Positions 41,274 to 49,423 of a DNA stretch of 64,000 nucleotides are shown one piece after another. Origin of the DNA: CAYWBU01 sp942491525 (lineage in GTDB: Bacteria > Desulfobacterota > Desulfomonilia > UBA1062); the NCBI GenBank assembly GCA_942491525.1, contig CALOBW010000030.1, forward strand, positions 124,001 through 188,000. The letters run 5' to 3'. The notes under the pieces are model-generated. The model did not search any database and was not told the DNA's origin. It saw nothing but the letters and a program-made list of their open reading frames with translations. A program made the position numbers and the translations under genes. How positions within the stretch are numbered: position 1 is the first letter of the stretch; every line of letters starts with the position of its first letter.

Positions 41274-42637
41274 AAACTTGCCGGCTCAGCCTCTCTGACG
41301 GCAGCAGCGCCAATTTTGCCGCCGGCACACGGCTGGCCGATGCCTTGCTGGAGATGGGCATCGGGCTCGAGACGGCCTGCGGTGGCCGCGGCAGCTGCGG
41401 CAAATGCCGCGTTGAGGTCAGGGCTGAGACCACCACAAGCGTACCCAGACTGGCCTGCCAGACATATCTGGATGGTGACCTGACGGTAGCGCTGCACGCC
41501 CGGCGCCAGCAGGCGCAAGATCCCCCCCCTGCCGCCAGCCGCGCGGCCATCGATATCGGCACCACCACCATCAAACTGAGCTTTGACGACGGGACCGAAA
41601 AAACATATCTCAATCCCCAGCGCCGCTACGGACATGATGTCATCTCGCGCATCCGGGCGGCCCGCGCGCCCGAAGCAGCCCGCCACATGCAGAGCCTGAT
41701 CAACCAGACCCTCGCCAGCGCCATGCGCGGCGCTGAGATTGAGCAGATCGCCATCAGCGCCAACACCACCATGCTCTACCTGCTGCTGGGGCTCGACACC
41801 GCCCCCCTGGGCCGGGCACCGTTTAAGCCTCCGCTGACAGATTTCGGCAGCCTGAATATCGACAGGACGACAATCTTGCCAGTCGTCGACGCATTTATCG
41901 GCGCCGATCTGGTGGGCGGGCTAGCCCTGCTGCACGAGAGCGGCCCCGGCACGCTGTTTGTCGATCTGGGCACCAATGGCGAAATGTTTGTGATCGATAA
42001 GGCGGGCCGCATCTTGGCCACCTCCTGCGCCATGGGCCCCGCCCTGGAGGGCATGAACATCAGCTGCGGCATGACAGCCACCCCGGGGGCCATCAGCCAT
42101 ATCAGCCATGATTGGCAATATGAAACCATCGGCGGCGGCGCGCCGGCCGGCCTCAGCGGCACCGGCCTGATTGATCTGCTGGCCAATCTGCTGCGGCACG
42201 ATATCATTGATACGACCGGGCGCATCCGCCCAGACGGCCAGCTGCCTGACCAGGTCAGACGGATGGACCATGGCCTGCGCCTCTTTGACCAGATCAGTCT
42301 GAGCCAGGCCGATATCCGCAATTTCCAGTTGGCCAAGGCGGCCAGCCTGTGCGCCGCCGAACTGCTCGGACTGGATCAGATCGATAATGTCTACATTGCG
42401 GGAGCCTTCGGACAAAATCTCAACCTTGAAAATTTCAGACGGCTCAGATTCTTACCAGCCCTGAGCGGCGCTAACTGGCACTATGCCGGCAACACCAGTC
42501 TTGCTGCCGCCCGATCCACCCTGAGCGAGCCTGGTTTCTATGGCCATGCCTGCGAACTGCGCGACCGCATCGATACCGTCAACCTCTCGGCCTGCCCGTC
42601 GTTCCAGCAACACTTCATGCAGGCCTTGGCTTTTTAA
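41270..42637 (+). CDS. RACE-type reductive activator of corrinoid enzymes
   Basis: About 455 residues. The N-terminal [2Fe-2S] ferredoxin domain has C37, C43, C46 and C63 (ETACGGRGSCGKCR, LACQTY). The rest is the ASKHA-fold DUF4445 ATPase region, with AIDIGTTTIKL (phosphate 1), LFVDLGTNGEMFV (phosphate 2) and VYIAGAFGQNLNLENFR near the end. RACE proteins reduce accidentally oxidised Co(II) corrinoid back to Co(I) at the cost of ATP. The ATG overlaps the previous stop (ATGA). Confidence 0.93.
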   Translation: MKTCRLSLSDGSSANFAAGTRLADALLEMGIGLETACGGRGSCGKCRVEVRAETTTSVPRLACQTYLDGDLTVALHARRQQAQDPPPAASRAAIDIGTTTIKLSFDDGTEKTYLNPQRRYGHDVISRIRAARAPEAARHMQSLINQTLASAMRGAEIEQIAISANTTMLYLLLGLDTAPLGRAPFKPPLTDFGSLNIDRTTILPVVDAFIGADLVGGLALLHESGPGTLFVDLGTNGEMFVIDKAGRILATSCAMGPALEGMNISCGMTATPGAISHISHDWQYETIGGGAPAGLSGTGLIDLLANLLRHDIIDTTGRIRPDGQLPDQVRRMDHGLRLFDQISLSQADIRNFQLAKAASLCAAELLGLDQIDNVYIAGAFGQNLNLENFRRLRFLPALSGANWHYAGNTSLAAARSTLSEPGFYGHACELRDRIDTVNLSACPSFQQHFMQALAF

Positions 42638-42646
42638 GGGGGAGTC

Positions 42647-43297
42647 ATGCCGATCTTTACCAACATTCCATTTAACCCGCAGACTGAGCAGCTCCAGACC
42701 CAATTGCGCATTCAACCGGGATCACGCCAGGAGGTTGATTTTAGGATGCTGCTGAGCGAAGCGCTGGCCGCAGCCAGACCCAAAGCGGTCTATCAGGCAG
42801 AGACCGTTGTCCGCGCAGACGGGCCCACCCTCGCTATCGGCGGCATCAAATTCAGCAGCGCCCTGCTGCATGAACAGCTGAGCCCGACGGTCTATCCGTT
42901 TGCCGCCACCTGCGGCCGTGAACTGGCCGAATTTTCCAAAACCCTGACCAGGCCGCTGCATAAGTTCTGGCTCGAATATATTCAGATCAGCGCCCTGAAC
43001 AGCGCGACCCAATATCTGCAGGCGCAGCTTGCCGTGCCGGATCTGGCCTGCCTTACGCCGGGATCACTGCCCCAGTGGAATCTTGAGCAGCTGCCGCTGA
43101 TTTTTGAGCTGCTGGGCGACGCTCCGGCCGCGATTGGCATCCAGCTGATGCCCAACTGTCTGATGAAACCGCTCAAATCTGTCAGCGGGATCTATTTCCG
43201 CTCAGCAGACAATTTCAGCAACTGCCGCAACTGTTCGCGTCTGGACTGCCCCACACGTCAGGCACCCTACCAGGCGGCTGGATTTCCAGAAATTTGA
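42647..43297 (+). CDS. MetH activation-domain-like protein of the corrinoid operon
   Basis: A 216-residue protein resembling the activation domain of cobalamin-dependent methionine synthase as a free-standing unit. The hallmark is MKPLKSVSGIYF (about 178-189; SVSG contacts the corrinoid and SAM in MetH). It ends with a cysteine cluster NCRNCSRLDCPTR that could bind an Fe-S cluster. Such proteins accompany corrinoid methyltransferases in anaerobes and may assist reactivation. Spacing of 9 bp after the activator, with an AGGGGGAG site, marks it as the last gene of the operon. Confidence 0.83.
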   Translation: MPIFTNIPFNPQTEQLQTQLRIQPGSRQEVDFRMLLSEALAAARPKAVYQAETVVRADGPTLAIGGIKFSSALLHEQLSPTVYPFAATCGRELAEFSKTLTRPLHKFWLEYIQISALNSATQYLQAQLAVPDLACLTPGSLPQWNLEQLPLIFELLGDAPAAIGIQLMPNCLMKPLKSVSGIYFRSADNFSNCRNCSRLDCPTRQAPYQAAGFPEI

Positions 43298-43324
43298 GAG
43301 GCTCCCGGCTACAGCGGAATCAGG

Positions 43325-43720
43325 CTACCCCCAGCGGCGCTGCCGCCTTTTGCTCTCCAGCCAGCTATCAGCCTCGTCACGGCTGCGGAAGATCATATGT
43401 TCCCAGAGCATCTCGCCCAGGTGGGCCTGCCACATGCGGCCGAGGCCGTACTGCAGGTCGCTGGGCGCAATCACGGCCACCATCACGCCGGCCGCATGCT
43501 TGGACATCTGCTGATACTGTTCGGCCAAGAGCTGAATATTAAGGTCCGGAACCCGCATCTCAGCCACATCCGTATAGTCGGCCACGATGGTCGAAAAATT
43601 CATCAGCTGCTCCGGATGATTGAGTCGGCACTGGAATGAGTCATAGATCTCGGCGCTGGTCAGCACCCCGTAGTAGCGGATGGAAAGTCCGCCATCCGCA
43701 TACACCACCTCGCACGGCAT
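43325..43720 (-). CDS. 131-residue protein, STAS/SpoIIAA-like fold possible
   Basis: A small soluble protein with no signal peptide. The pattern of a beta start (CEVVYADGGLSIRYYGVLTSAEIYDSF), a FSTIVADYTDVAEM strand and a long helix, then GVMVAVIAPSDLQYGLGRMWQ resembles STAS/SpoIIAA-like proteins found widely in Proteobacteria. That is fold-level impression, not a firm assignment. The ribosome site AGGAGGT is strong. It reads left as a single gene converging on the corrinoid operon end. Confidence 0.7.
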   Translation of the reverse strand: MPCEVVYADGGLSIRYYGVLTSAEIYDSFQCRLNHPEQLMNFSTIVADYTDVAEMRVPDLNIQLLAEQYQQMSKHAAGVMVAVIAPSDLQYGLGRMWQAHLGEMLWEHMIFRSRDEADSWLESKRRQRRWG

Positions 43721-43845
43721 AGGTATACCTCCTGATTATCAACTGCAGATCAATTCAGCGTGAGCAAAAATCAAAGGAGCGGCTTTCAGCATATCAGATC
43801 ATAGACATCATCAGAAGTGCCAAAACAAAAATTTTCAAAATTTTG

Positions 43846-44190
43846 TCAAACCGCCGGCTCTTTCAGCTGATAGCGGTTGGGATCATTGAAGAAGGAGACA
43901 TCGGCATAGCCGGCGTAGATCTTGCCGGAATGTCTGACGCCCAGCGGAATGTGGTACTGGTCACCCTTGCGGTAGGTCTGCGACCGGCCGTCAATCACCA
44001 GATCGATACGCCCCTGCAACACAATACCGATCTGGGCGCAATGGGCATGGGCCGGCAGAGTTATATCCTTGGCAAACTGCATGAAGATGATCTGATGGTT
44101 CTCCGACTGGGAAACATAGGCCGTGATCCCGTCCAGCGGGATGTCGGCCTGGGGCAACTTGGTGATGGATTCAGGGAAGCAGCTGTTCAT
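43846..44190 (-). CDS. cupin-domain protein
   Basis: A 114-residue single cupin. Motif 1 appears as DITLPAHAHCAQIGIVLQGRIDLVIDG (two His, then Gly) and motif 2 as YHIPLGVRHSGKIYAG (Pro, His). Metal-binding small cupins act as sensors, isomerases or dioxygenases; the function here is not decidable. It overlaps the upstream membrane-protein stop by 4 bp, so it is the last gene of the leftward operon that begins with the cyclase-fold gene at 47007. Confidence 0.85.
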   Translation of the reverse strand: MNSCFPESITKLPQADIPLDGITAYVSQSENHQIIFMQFAKDITLPAHAHCAQIGIVLQGRIDLVIDGRSQTYRKGDQYHIPLGVRHSGKIYAGYADVSFFNDPNRYQLKEPAV

Positions 44191-45014
44191 AGTTCCCCAT
44201 TAAAATCATGAATCCGGCGCGATGTCACGCCCACGATGTAGATCATCCAGAATATCAACGTGATGTGCAGCACATCATTGGCCGAGAACCAGATGCCGCG
44301 CGCCCAGAGCTTCTCGGTGCAGCCGGCCAGAAAATAGCCGTAGTAGCAGACAATCACCAGCCCCAGCCCCACCCAGGTGCCGATCTGGGCCGCATCCATG
44401 GAGAGCTTGTGGCGCGCATAACGCACCGCGTTCAGAACCACGAAGGCAATCACGCTGGGAGCCAGAAAGAGCAGCATCAGCTCAAAAGATATCATCAAGC
44501 GCTGGGGCAGATAGCAGCCCAGCAGCAGAACAAAAGTGTAGGTCAGCATGTTGGCCGCCGCATAGCCCAGCAGGCCGCGGCGCAGGCGGCCGCCGCTGCA
44601 GCAGTAGGCCTGACCGGCCATCATGGCGTTCAGGCTGCCGACCGACAGCAGCAGATAGGCAATTTCCCAGTAGCTGGTCCAGACACAGTACTCACGGCCG
44701 GCGCACTTGAGCTCATAGCTGAAGATCTGATAGCTGGTGCCGGCCGAGAGCGCTCCCAGACCCCAGAGAATCAACGAGATGCCCCACCAGCGACGCGATT
44801 TCTGGCCCGCGGCAATCCGCAGAAAATGAATGCCGCAAATGATGGTTATGATGCCGAGAAAGTAGACGAAGAAGGTTGAGCTGGGCTCCATCAGCAGCCA
44901 GCTGCGGCCGAAGGCCTCGACCTCGACCCAGGGCATGCTGGTCAGCCACTCGTCAGGGGTGATCAACGGACGGTAGAGCAGAACTTCAAGATCAAACATT
45001 TCAGTCAATTGCAT
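44187..45014 (-). CDS. polytopic membrane protein, unknown family
   Basis: A 275-residue integral membrane protein from the ATG at 45014 (AGGAGGAG site); 41 further in-frame codons upstream are poor and lie over the GGDEF end. It has about seven hydrophobic helices, a Trp-rich first loop (TPDEWLTSMPWVEVEAFGRSWLLMEPS), conserved-looking Cys pairs (CAGREYC and AYCCSGG), and ends with FSANDVLHITLIFWMIYIVGV. The topology recalls 7TM sensor or DUF6962-like proteins, but I cannot assign a family. Coupled to the cupin gene and 58 bp after the GGDEF gene. Confidence 0.72.
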   Translation of the reverse strand: MQLTEMFDLEVLLYRPLITPDEWLTSMPWVEVEAFGRSWLLMEPSSTFFVYFLGIITIICGIHFLRIAAGQKSRRWWGISLILWGLGALSAGTSYQIFSYELKCAGREYCVWTSYWEIAYLLLSVGSLNAMMAGQAYCCSGGRLRRGLLGYAAANMLTYTFVLLLGCYLPQRLMISFELMLLFLAPSVIAFVVLNAVRYARHKLSMDAAQIGTWVGLGLVIVCYYGYFLAGCTEKLWARGIWFSANDVLHITLIFWMIYIVGVTSRRIHDFNGEL

Positions 45015-45072
45015 AACTCCTCCTGTTGACGCAATTTTCACACGATTATCCGAAGGCGTCAACAGAGGTGAT

Positions 45073-46215
45073 TCAATCGGCGACGCGGTTGCGGCCGGCG
45101 CTCTTGGCTCGGTAGAGGGCGGCGTCGGCCGCTTCAATCAGAGCCTGGGGGTCGGCCCCTGCATCGGCCTGCAGGCTGGCCGCCCCGATACTGACCGTCA
45201 CATGCCCCCAGGCCGACAACTGATGCCTGATCTGCAGGCGGCGCACGGCGCTGCAAAGATTCTCGGCCATGGTCAGCGCACCCCTCAGCTCAGTTTCAGG
45301 CAGGATCACGCAGAACTCCTCGCCACCGTAGCGCGCCAGCAGATCCGCCGGCCGTCTGATCTCCTGCTGCAGGGCCCCGGCCACCTTTCTGAGGCAGTCG
45401 TCACCGGCCAGGTGGCCATAGGCATCGTTATACTTCTTAAAGAGGTCCACATCGATCATCAGCAGGCTCAGCACAACGCCGGAACGCCTGGCGCGCTGCC
45501 ACTCCTGGCCGAGGTGTTCGTCAAAGCTGCGGCGGTTGGCCAGTGATGTCAGACCATCCAGGGCCGAGAGCCTGGCCAGTTCCCGGTTGGCCCTCTCCAG
45601 GTCCCGGTTCTGGGTCTCAATGACCTGTTCGCGCATGAAGCGGTTCAGGCGCTGGACCCGCATGACATGCGAGATCAGCAGCGCCACAATACTCAGGATG
45701 CAGATATCGGCCACCGCCAGGATCGCATCGCCCCCCCACCCGCCACTCAGCAGAACCACGCTGACCATCAGGAGTGTCGCCAGCAGCATGAGTATGACCA
45801 GCTCTACCTTGCTGAGGCTGATCAGAACCGAGAGCAGCAGAATTGTAAAATAGATGTATATCAGATCATCCGCCACCAGGGAGAGGACCACCCCGTAGGC
45901 GATGGTAATCATCAGTATCAGCCACTGCACATGACGACTGCCGGGATGACCCTGGGCCAGGAGCACGATCAGGGCGGGCGTGCCGAAGAGCACCGCCAGC
46001 ACCATTTTAAGGCTGCCGACAACCGCGACCAGGGTCTGATTGACCTCGGCCGCCCCGTAGACCATGTAGGCGATCAGCAGATAGAGCAGCGACTGCAGCA
46101 TCAGCAGCAGCGAGATCAGCCGGGCACGGTTGAGATTGTTGCAAACCGACTGTTTGACGAACAGCACCTGATCAGCCGGGTCCAGTCGGGGCGTCCTCAG
46201 GCTCAGATCATCCAT
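45073..46215 (-). CDS. membrane-bound GGDEF diguanylate cyclase
   Basis: A 380-residue protein with about six membrane helices in residues 35-190, a coiled linker (FMREQVIETQNRDLERANRELARLS) and a C-terminal GGDEF domain (about 215-375). The active-site loop is GGEEF (in ARYGGEEFCVILPE), so it is expected to make c-di-GMP. LTSLANRRSFDEHL and DVDLFKKYNDAYGHLAGDDCL are the other family motifs. An RxxD inhibitory site five residues before the GGEEF loop appears as RPADLLARYGGEEF, giving product feedback. It lies in an operon with a cyclase-fold protein, a membrane protein and a cupin. Confidence 0.92.
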   Translation of the reverse strand: MDDLSLRTPRLDPADQVLFVKQSVCNNLNRARLISLLLMLQSLLYLLIAYMVYGAAEVNQTLVAVVGSLKMVLAVLFGTPALIVLLAQGHPGSRHVQWLILMITIAYGVVLSLVADDLIYIYFTILLLSVLISLSKVELVILMLLATLLMVSVVLLSGGWGGDAILAVADICILSIVALLISHVMRVQRLNRFMREQVIETQNRDLERANRELARLSALDGLTSLANRRSFDEHLGQEWQRARRSGVVLSLLMIDVDLFKKYNDAYGHLAGDDCLRKVAGALQQEIRRPADLLARYGGEEFCVILPETELRGALTMAENLCSAVRRLQIRHQLSAWGHVTVSIGAASLQADAGADPQALIEAADAALYRAKSAGRNRVAD

Positions 46216-46224
46216 AACCAGCGA

Positions 46225-47007
46225 CTATATCAAACCCTTGCGTTTCAGGGCGTGCACGATCAGAAAGGTGTTCCACTCCGGGTGCGTGCGGCCCCAGCTG
46301 CCGTCGCGATTCTGATGCTCCGTCAGATAGACGGCGGCCTGCTGCAGCTGTTTTTCGGCCGAGGAACCGCTGATATGCCCCAGAACATTAAAGGTCTGAT
46401 AAAAATTGAGCTCAGGCCAGCGGCCGTCATCCTGCTGAATCGCGGCCAGGCCGTGCACCGCCTCCTTAACCTCGGGCCCGCTGACGAAATCGGGATGGAC
46501 CACAAAGCAGCGCAGAATGTTGCTGAAATTGGCCGGCGGAATCCAGGCCGCCACGCCCTCGGCAGCCAGCCCATTATAGGCCGCCATGACCCTTGTATCT
46601 CCGCCCAGGCCGAAGATGGTGGCCAGAAATAGACTCGCCGTCAGATAGAGAGTCCGATTGTCGGACTTGACAAAGGGCAGGCCCGCCAGTTCATCGGCCC
46701 CGACCTTGCCGGCCCTATGCTCGCTCTCCAGATGGTGGCTGATCAGCCAGTTTAGCCCGCGCTCGCTCTGCTCATCCAGTTCACGCACACAGAGGTGCAG
46801 GCCGAAAAGACGGCTGATGGTCCAGATCGAGGAGTTCTCCCAGGAGCCGTCGGCCCACTGGTTTGAATAGAGATGGCGGGCGGCAATGTCATGATCGCGC
46901 TGCCAGTGCTGATCATGCTCATGCAGCCAGTAGTGTCGGGCATAGATGCCGACCGGCGTCTGGGAATCTTTGAATATCTGCAGCGGGTCGTGTTTTAACT
47001 CCAACAT
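46225..47007 (-). CDS. alpha/alpha-toroid protein, prenyltransferase/squalene-cyclase-like repeats
   Basis: A 260-residue soluble protein made of helical repeats with QW-like motifs: NQWADGSWENSSIWTISRL (about 49-67), IQQDDGRWPELNFYQTFNVLG and HQNRDGSWGRTHPEWNTFLIV near the C-terminus. This is the alpha/alpha-barrel fold of terpene cyclases and protein prenyltransferase beta subunits. It is much shorter than a true squalene cyclase and I see no DXDD acid motif, so it may be a stand-alone or degenerate version. The ribosome site is AGGAGGT. First gene of the leftward operon. Confidence 0.78.
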   Translation of the reverse strand: MLELKHDPLQIFKDSQTPVGIYARHYWLHEHDQHWQRDHDIAARHLYSNQWADGSWENSSIWTISRLFGLHLCVRELDEQSERGLNWLISHHLESEHRAGKVGADELAGLPFVKSDNRTLYLTASLFLATIFGLGGDTRVMAAYNGLAAEGVAAWIPPANFSNILRCFVVHPDFVSGPEVKEAVHGLAAIQQDDGRWPELNFYQTFNVLGHISGSSAEKQLQQAAVYLTEHQNRDGSWGRTHPEWNTFLIVHALKRKGLI

Positions 47008-47080
47008 GCGCTACCTCCTACAGATTTTAATAGAGCCCGGCCCGCTGAAGGCAAGCCCGATCTGTTGAAGGCAGAGAAGT

Positions 47081-47098
47081 CGGGGGCAGATGCCCCCG
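47081..47098 (-). terminator. hairpin after the DUF3892 gene
   Basis: CGGGGGCA GA TGCCCCCG, an 8-bp GC-rich stem just after the DUF3892 stop in the leftward direction. The T content downstream is modest. It separates that gene from the cyclase-fold operon. Confidence 0.6.
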
Positions 47099-47105
47099 GC
47101 TTTGT

Positions 47106-47384
47106 CTAGCCCAGATTTAGCAAATTCTCGGGATGCTCGTCATCAAGGATGGTCTTGAGATACTTCTCACCGGATTCGGTTACCGCCACAACCACGTCGG
47201 TCTTGTTGCCATTGGCGTCAACATAGAATCCCCACTCTCCAAGCTCAATACCGGCGATTGCCTGGCACGGAGAGATCTCCCACTCGGAACCGTCGGAATT
47301 CTTGCCACCGAGCAGTCTGATACATTCATGTGCACTTTCACGATCACTCTTCTGAATATAAAGAACCTGATGTTTTGATGCCAT
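47106..47384 (-). CDS. DUF3892-like small protein
   Basis: A 92-residue soluble protein with the pattern of DUF3892: CIRLLGGKNSDGSEWEISPCQAIAGIE, WGFYVDANGNKTDVVVAVTESGEKYLKT and the ending DDEHPENLLNLG. The family is small, widespread and uncharacterised. The start follows GGGAGAAGGG. Two copies of the recurrent 21-bp motif lie about 100-155 bp upstream, so it may belong to that regulon. Confidence 0.78.
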   Translation of the reverse strand: MASKHQVLYIQKSDRESAHECIRLLGGKNSDGSEWEISPCQAIAGIELGEWGFYVDANGNKTDVVVAVTESGEKYLKTILDDEHPENLLNLG

Positions 47385-47483
47385 AATCCCTTCTCCCTCA
47401 AATTTTTTCTAAGATGGTAAGTACTCGTAAATACAACAACAACCATTCTTAAATGCTAATCTAGCACAACTTGATCAGGCTCC

Positions 47484-47504
47484 GTAAGTATCCCAAAGGA
47501 TACC
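47484..47504 (+). promoter_or_regulatory. recurrent 21-bp motif, copy C
   Basis: GTAAGTATCCCAAAGGATAC plus C, the third copy of the motif. It lies between DUF3892 (start 47384, leftward) and plsC (start 47675, rightward) and is paired with copy D 17 bp away. Confidence 0.5.
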
Positions 47505-47512
47505 TTTTTGAT

Positions 47513-47552
47513 GATCACGAGGTATACCTTTGGGATACCTCGTGATCTTTTT
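47513..47552 (+). promoter_or_regulatory. 13-bp hairpin containing motif copy D, with T tract
   Basis: GATCACGAGGTAT (47513-47525) pairs perfectly with ATACCTCGTGATC (47535-47547) and is followed by TTTTT. The loop and inner stem contain the fourth copy of the recurrent motif, in opposite orientation to copy C (47521-47541). It can act as operator, attenuator or terminator upstream of the acyltransferase gene. Confidence 0.5.
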
Positions 47553-47674
47553 GTCAATATTTACAATATATTATGCGAATCAAAACATAAGAAATAAGAA
47601 TAAAAAAAATCGGTTTTTTGGAAACTTAACGCATGATAGGGTGGAAAACCCGTGAAAAACAAATAGTGAGGTAG

Positions 47675-48235
47675 ATGATGTCCAAGATTATGGCCAGAAT
47701 TAAATATACAATCGGGGCCGGCTTTTTTAAAATTACAGGCTGGCGCTGCGACCGACTGCCCAAGGAGCTGGGCAACCGTTTCGTGCTGATCGGCTTTCCG
47801 CACACATCCAATATTGATGCGCCCATCGGCGTGGCATTCTCATTCATCAACCAGATGCAGGCCAGCCCCATGCTCAAGAAGGAGTGGATGTTCTGGCCCA
47901 TGAGCGTCATCTTCAAGGCCATGCACGTGATCCCCATCGACCGCGGAGCCAAGACCGATGTGGTGGGTCAACTGGTTGGCGAGTTCAAAGCGCGCGACAA
48001 CTTCATCCCCTTCATCTTTCCGGAGGGCACGCGCAAAAACGTCAACCAGATCAAGACCGGCTTCTGGCACATCGCCGATCAGGCCGGCGTGCCCATCGCC
48101 ATGCTCTTCAAAGATTTTGAAGAGCGCCGCATCCGCTACATGGGCCACATCCATACCAGCGGCGACAAACGGGCCGACCTGCTGAAGATCAGAGAGATCT
48201 TCCAAACCGTCGACCATGAGGTGCCGGTAAGCTAG
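47675..48235 (+). CDS. PlsC-type 1-acyl-glycerol-3-phosphate acyltransferase-like protein
   Basis: A 186-residue glycerolipid acyltransferase-fold protein. The catalytic HxxxxD is GFPHTSNIDAP (His about 44, Asp about 49). Block 3 is IFPEGTRKN (about 115-123), with HVIPIDRGAK between. It is shorter than classical PlsC and lacks a clear membrane anchor, resembling small acyltransferases acting on phospholipid precursors. Codon 1 or 2 (both ATG) may start it. The stop overlaps the convergent outer-membrane barrel gene by 4 bp. Confidence 0.88.
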   Translation: MMSKIMARIKYTIGAGFFKITGWRCDRLPKELGNRFVLIGFPHTSNIDAPIGVAFSFINQMQASPMLKKEWMFWPMSVIFKAMHVIPIDRGAKTDVVGQLVGEFKARDNFIPFIFPEGTRKNVNQIKTGFWHIADQAGVPIAMLFKDFEERRIRYMGHIHTSGDKRADLLKIREIFQTVDHEVPVS

Positions 48236-49371
48236 AAGGCTTCGCCGATGGCAAAGTATAGGGCGTAGTCATCCTTGCCCCAGGCCAAGTCAATGCTCAT
48301 ATTGACCCGATTTTCGGTCTCCGCCATGTAGCGCAGGCCGAAACCGAGGCTGGGCAACAGCTTATCAAATTTGAAATCACTGACCTTATGGGCCACGCGC
48401 CCCACGCCAAGGAAGCTGACCAGGCCGACGCGCTCATGAAACTGCCAGCGGTACTCCAGCTGGGTGGCCAGCATCATCTTGTCGCGGTACTGCCCGCCGA
48501 CGTAGCCGCGCAGGTCATTCATACTGCCGAACATGCTCAGGTCATAGAAGGGCACATCCCCGTAACCGAGGCGGCCATAGAGCCGGTAGGCCAGCACATG
48601 AGTCGGCGCCACCTCCTCATAGAGGTTAAAGGCGCCCTCATATATCTGATAGGTATTGTCCGAACCGAGCGACTTGGCGGCCCAGTTGGTTGAGAGATCG
48701 ATAAAGATGCCGTCGCTGGCATTCATCTTGTTGTCACGCGTGTCATAGCTCACCAGCAGCCCCAGGCCCGAGGTGACCGAATTGAGCTCGATACGCGGGA
48801 GGTAGTGCAGATAGGGATACTGGGGGGCCAGCACATAGCCCAGGTTTTTAAGATCGAAATCGGTGTTGACCTGCAGGTAGCGCAGGCGCGCCCCCAGATA
48901 GATGTCGTGGCCCACATGGGCCTGGAAACCGGGAATGAAGGCCGCAAACTTCTGATTGATGGGCAGATAGATCCCCAAGCTACCGGCCTTATAGCCGATG
49001 CCGTAGAACTTCAGATTCATGTCGCCATAGCCCAGGGCAGCATTGACCCGGTACTCATCATCCTTCAGATAGGTATCCTGGGCCAGGCCCACCAACCAGC
49101 TGTCGCTGTTGGTATAGAGACCGCCCAGGATGGTGCTGGAGTCGGGCGAGCCCTCATCGACGTTGTAGATAGTCATGACCGCCAGCCCCAGCCCGGTGCC
49201 GATGGTGGGATTGGACAAGGGGATGGGCATGGCCACAGCCTTGACCGGCTTCTCAAGCTCATAGCCGGCCTCGCTGTTCGGGGTGGCGCGTTCCAGCGTG
49301 CGCTCATAGTCGCCGGCCAGCAGCGGCGATGAAAGGAACAGAATTAAGACTACAGGTGCGAATCTGCGCAT
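48232..49371 (-). CDS. Omp85/BamA-TamA-type outer-membrane barrel without POTRA domains
   Basis: A 379-residue outer-membrane beta-barrel with a signal peptide (ends LLAGDYE, about residue 20). A short N-terminal PIPLSNPTIGTGLG motif, typical of surface-antigen D15-like barrels, is followed by alternating strands. The loop-6-like motif MNDLRGYVGGQYRDKMML (about 285-302) marks the Omp85 family, and the chain ends in an aromatic residue (IGEAF) as needed for barrel assembly. No POTRA domains are present, so it is a single-barrel patatin-less member of unknown role. The ribosome site is GAGGAGG. Confidence 0.86.
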   Translation of the reverse strand: MRRFAPVVLILFLSSPLLAGDYERTLERATPNSEAGYELEKPVKAVAMPIPLSNPTIGTGLGLAVMTIYNVDEGSPDSSTILGGLYTNSDSWLVGLAQDTYLKDDEYRVNAALGYGDMNLKFYGIGYKAGSLGIYLPINQKFAAFIPGFQAHVGHDIYLGARLRYLQVNTDFDLKNLGYVLAPQYPYLHYLPRIELNSVTSGLGLLVSYDTRDNKMNASDGIFIDLSTNWAAKSLGSDNTYQIYEGAFNLYEEVAPTHVLAYRLYGRLGYGDVPFYDLSMFGSMNDLRGYVGGQYRDKMMLATQLEYRWQFHERVGLVSFLGVGRVAHKVSDFKFDKLLPSLGFGLRYMAETENRVNMSIDLAWGKDDYALYFAIGEAF

Positions 49372-49392
49372 AACAGCCTCCTCAAATAAATG

Positions 49393-49410
49393 AGCGGGCC
49401 GGAGCCCGCT
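49393..49410 (-). terminator. terminator of the propeller lipoprotein gene
   Basis: AGCGGGC CGGA GCCCGCT, followed leftward by T-rich sequence, between the 49424-51112 gene and the barrel gene start. Confidence 0.6.
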
Positions 49411-49423
49411 GTGATAATAAAAG

